NCBI GenBank assembly: GCA_947259335.1
Contig: CAMYMQ010000296.1
Span: 1 to 42,017 of the forward strand
Direction of reading: 5' to 3'
Source of the DNA: an uncultured Alphaproteobacteria bacterium
GTDB lineage: Bacteria > Pseudomonadota > Alphaproteobacteria > Bin65
Length of the DNA stretch: 42,017 nucleotides
Part shown: positions 40,668-42,017 of the stretch, piece by piece
How positions within the stretch are numbered: position 1 is the stretch's first letter
Layout of the letters: every line of letters begins with the position of its first letter
Notes under the pieces: model-generated
What the model was told of the DNA's origin: nothing
The model's input: the letters and a program-made list of their open reading frames with translations, nothing else
The model's database searches: none
Program-made: the position numbers and the translations under genes

Positions 40668-41104
40668 CAGTCGACCGCGAATGTTTTCGGCTGGCCCGGC
40701 GCGATCTCATAGATCGTGAACGGGCCGCGCTTGGGGCCACCCATGCCCGGCGAGCCCTCGGGCATGCCCGGCAGCGAGATGCCTTTGATGGCCGGCTTCT
40801 CGGTCAGAAGCCGCTCGATATGCTTGATCGGCACGTGGCCCTCGACGACGTATTTGCCGATTACCAGCGTGTGGCAGCCTTCGAGCTTCTCGGGGACGCC
40901 GTAGCGCTTCTTGATCCCGACAAGGTCATGCGTCTCGACCACCTTCACCTTGTAGCCGTGGCGCCGGAGATACTCGGCGTGTCCCGTGCAACAGCCGCAT
41001 TGCGGATTTTTGTACATGGTTGCCGCCTTGGTCATCTCGGCCGCGTGAGCGGGCACGTTCAGGCCGAGGGCGACGGGAAGCAGAATCAACAGGGCACGGA
41101 TCAT
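40667..41104 (-). CDS. DUF411 protein, periplasmic metal-binding
   Basis: The 145-residue product has a signal peptide (LLILLPVALGLNVPAHA) and the DUF411 domain with YKNPQCGCCTGHAEYLRRHG, then IKKRYGVPEKLEGCHTLVIG and YVVEGHVP. Families of this type (some called CopG) are widespread in copper-resistance operons and probably bind copper in the periplasm. ATG 41104 has AGGAG eight bases upstream. The C-terminal part is Gly/Pro/Met-rich (LPGMPEGSPGMGGPKRGP). It follows the multicopper oxidase by about 104 bp. Confidence 0.93.
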   Translation of the reverse strand: MIRALLILLPVALGLNVPAHAAEMTKAATMYKNPQCGCCTGHAEYLRRHGYKVKVVETHDLVGIKKRYGVPEKLEGCHTLVIGKYVVEGHVPIKHIERLLTEKPAIKGISLPGMPEGSPGMGGPKRGPFTIYEIAPGQPKTFAVD

Positions 41105-41208
41105 GGCTCGAACTCCTTTTGCGAGCGGTGGTTGGAAGGTGCAGGCCGCGAGGACGCGCATCAGTCGAAGCCGCGCACCGGCCCGCCGGGACATGGCGGA
41201 AGTCATCA

Positions 41209-42017
41209 TCATTTCCCTCCTACTCTGATCACGCCCATCATCCCCGCGGCCTGGTGTTCGAGGATGTGGCAGTGGAACATCCAGTCGCCGGGATTGTCGG
41301 CGACGAAGGCGATCTCGACCCGCTCGCGCGGGTTCATCAGCACCGTGTCCTGCCACTCGCGCCGCGGCGTCGGCTTGCCGTCGCGCGCCAGCACGCGGAA
41401 GCTGTGACCGTGCAGGTGCATCGGATGGTGCCAGGCCGTGTCGTTGCGCATGTCCAGAATGCATGAGACGCCGCGCGGCAGGGTCAGGAAGGGCGCCATC
41501 TTGTGGCCGTCGGCGACCACGCCGTTGATCGCCCAGGCCATGCGCCGGCGCATCATCAGCATCATCGTGTTGGTCGACTGGCCGCGATACTCGACCGGCC
41601 GCCTCCCGCCCATCATGCCGCCGACGAAGGTGACGGTGTGCCGCTGCGCCTTGCCGAGATCGGGCTCGGTCAACGGATTCGGCGGCAGACGCACCGGCTC
41701 GGACGGCGGCTTGTCGCGCAGCGGCTTCTGGTCGTAGACGACCTCGGTCAGGCGATAGGCGAGGCGCGGATAGAAGTCGTCATCGATCGCAAAGCGTTCG
41801 CCCGGCTTGGCGGTGGCGTCGAGGATCAGGTCGGCGCGCATCGCCGGGCCCAGGACGACGCGGCCGCCCTCAGGTGAATGGGGTTCGACCGGCTGGCCGT
41901 CGAGCGCGATCACCTGGGGCGCATGGCCGCCGAAGCGGAGCGCGAAGATGCGCGCGTTGGCGGCGTTGATCAGCCGCAGCCGGACCCGCTCGCCGGCGCG
42001 CAGGCGCAGCGGGCCGG
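41209..42017 (-). CDS. Multicopper oxidase, C-terminal part (start lies beyond the window)
   Basis: On the minus strand the frame is open from the window edge to TGA or TAA-type stop at 41209-41211, giving about 268 C-terminal residues. The last domain carries the copper motifs HPMHLHGHSFRVL and FHCHILEHQAAGMMG, which provide type 1, 2 and 3 copper ligands. A Met-rich insertion (MMGGRRP, TNTMMLMMRRRMAW) resembles Cu(I)-oxidising CopA/CueO/McoP enzymes. Such enzymes oxidise Cu(I) to the less toxic Cu(II) in the periplasm. It heads the copper/thiol-redox operon in this window. The N-terminal domains and any Tat signal are outside. Confidence 0.92.
   Translation of the reverse strand, partial: GPLRLRAGERVRLRLINAANARIFALRFGGHAPQVIALDGQPVEPHSPEGGRVVLGPAMRADLILDATAKPGERFAIDDDFYPRLAYRLTEVVYDQKPLRDKPPSEPVRLPPNPLTEPDLGKAQRHTVTFVGGMMGGRRPVEYRGQSTNTMMLMMRRRMAWAINGVVADGHKMAPFLTLPRGVSCILDMRNDTAWHHPMHLHGHSFRVLARDGKPTPRREWQDTVLMNPRERVEIAFVADNPGDWMFHCHILEHQAAGMMGVIRVGGK

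Noticed and set aside
1-42017. CRISPR array or rRNA genes
   Set aside because: No regularly spaced direct repeats and no rRNA-like conserved stretches were seen.

Overview
The window looks like high-GC alphaproteobacterial DNA. This rests on family content (DUF3768, the bacterial transglutaminase-like cysteine peptidase family, Cox11/Sco/PCu(A)C oxidase-assembly genes, a large accessory ParB) and on GC-rich codon use; the genus cannot be told from sequence alone. It reads as accessory DNA: catabolic fragments at the left end, a mobile or plasmid-like module with a small defence island in the middle, and a long metal, copper and disulfide region on the right.

Layout. (1) 1-2676: the end of a maleylacetate reductase gene and an orphan CoxL-like molybdopterin-binding subunit. 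(2) 3455-11306: a TPR membrane protein coupled to a VirD4/HerA-type DNA-pumping ATPase, a replication-relaxation family protein, a second VirD4/TraG-like ATPase on the other strand, DUF3768, and a ParB-family protein behind a highly structured 5' leader. No relaxase or type IV secretion channel genes are present. (3) 11554-14154: a low-GC defence segment holding an Abi_2/AbiF-type HEPN protein and a CapV-like patatin phospholipase. (4) 15361-18418: a large serine recombinase with a small upstream ORF, and a truncated-looking AAA+ helicase-like ATPase. (5) 18660-23813: an MFS exporter with a His-rich tail, a CapA-family protein and an M23 endopeptidase. (6) 24194-30383, minus strand: small membrane proteins, two zinc-ribbon proteins, lspA, and an oxidase-assembly/copper cluster (Cox11, Sco, two PCu(A)C-like proteins, caa3-type CtaG). 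(7) 30471-34427: a Zn/Cd/Pb-type P1B ATPase and an ICMT-family protein, each behind a MerR-type operator, plus the MerR regulator and a YnfA protein. (8) 34606-42017, minus strand: a tightly overlapping copper/thiol-redox operon (multicopper oxidase, DUF411, three TlpA-like proteins, a Met-rich protein, Sco, DsbA, CcdA).

The most striking feature is the abi locus. The abi gene is flanked on both sides by two copies of one small structured RNA element. One copy (11587-11656, plus strand) has a near-consensus sigma-70 promoter and a terminator whose T-tract is the complement of the last codons of abi. The other (12849-12920, minus strand) lies directly upstream of the abi start codon and ends in a terminator that abi transcription would have to read through. 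The copies share a 9-bp stem, a 5-nt CTGMA bulge, a second stem and a 4-bp apical hairpin, with compensatory base changes between them. I interpret this as a duplicated AbiF-associated RNA, that is, an RNA-antitoxin/HEPN-toxin system with a possible attenuation circuit. Other points of interest are the parB leader (possibly the radC RNA motif) with a second partial copy near 14805, an orphan patatin without a CD-NTase, and several small genes that overlap their neighbours by ATGA junctions.
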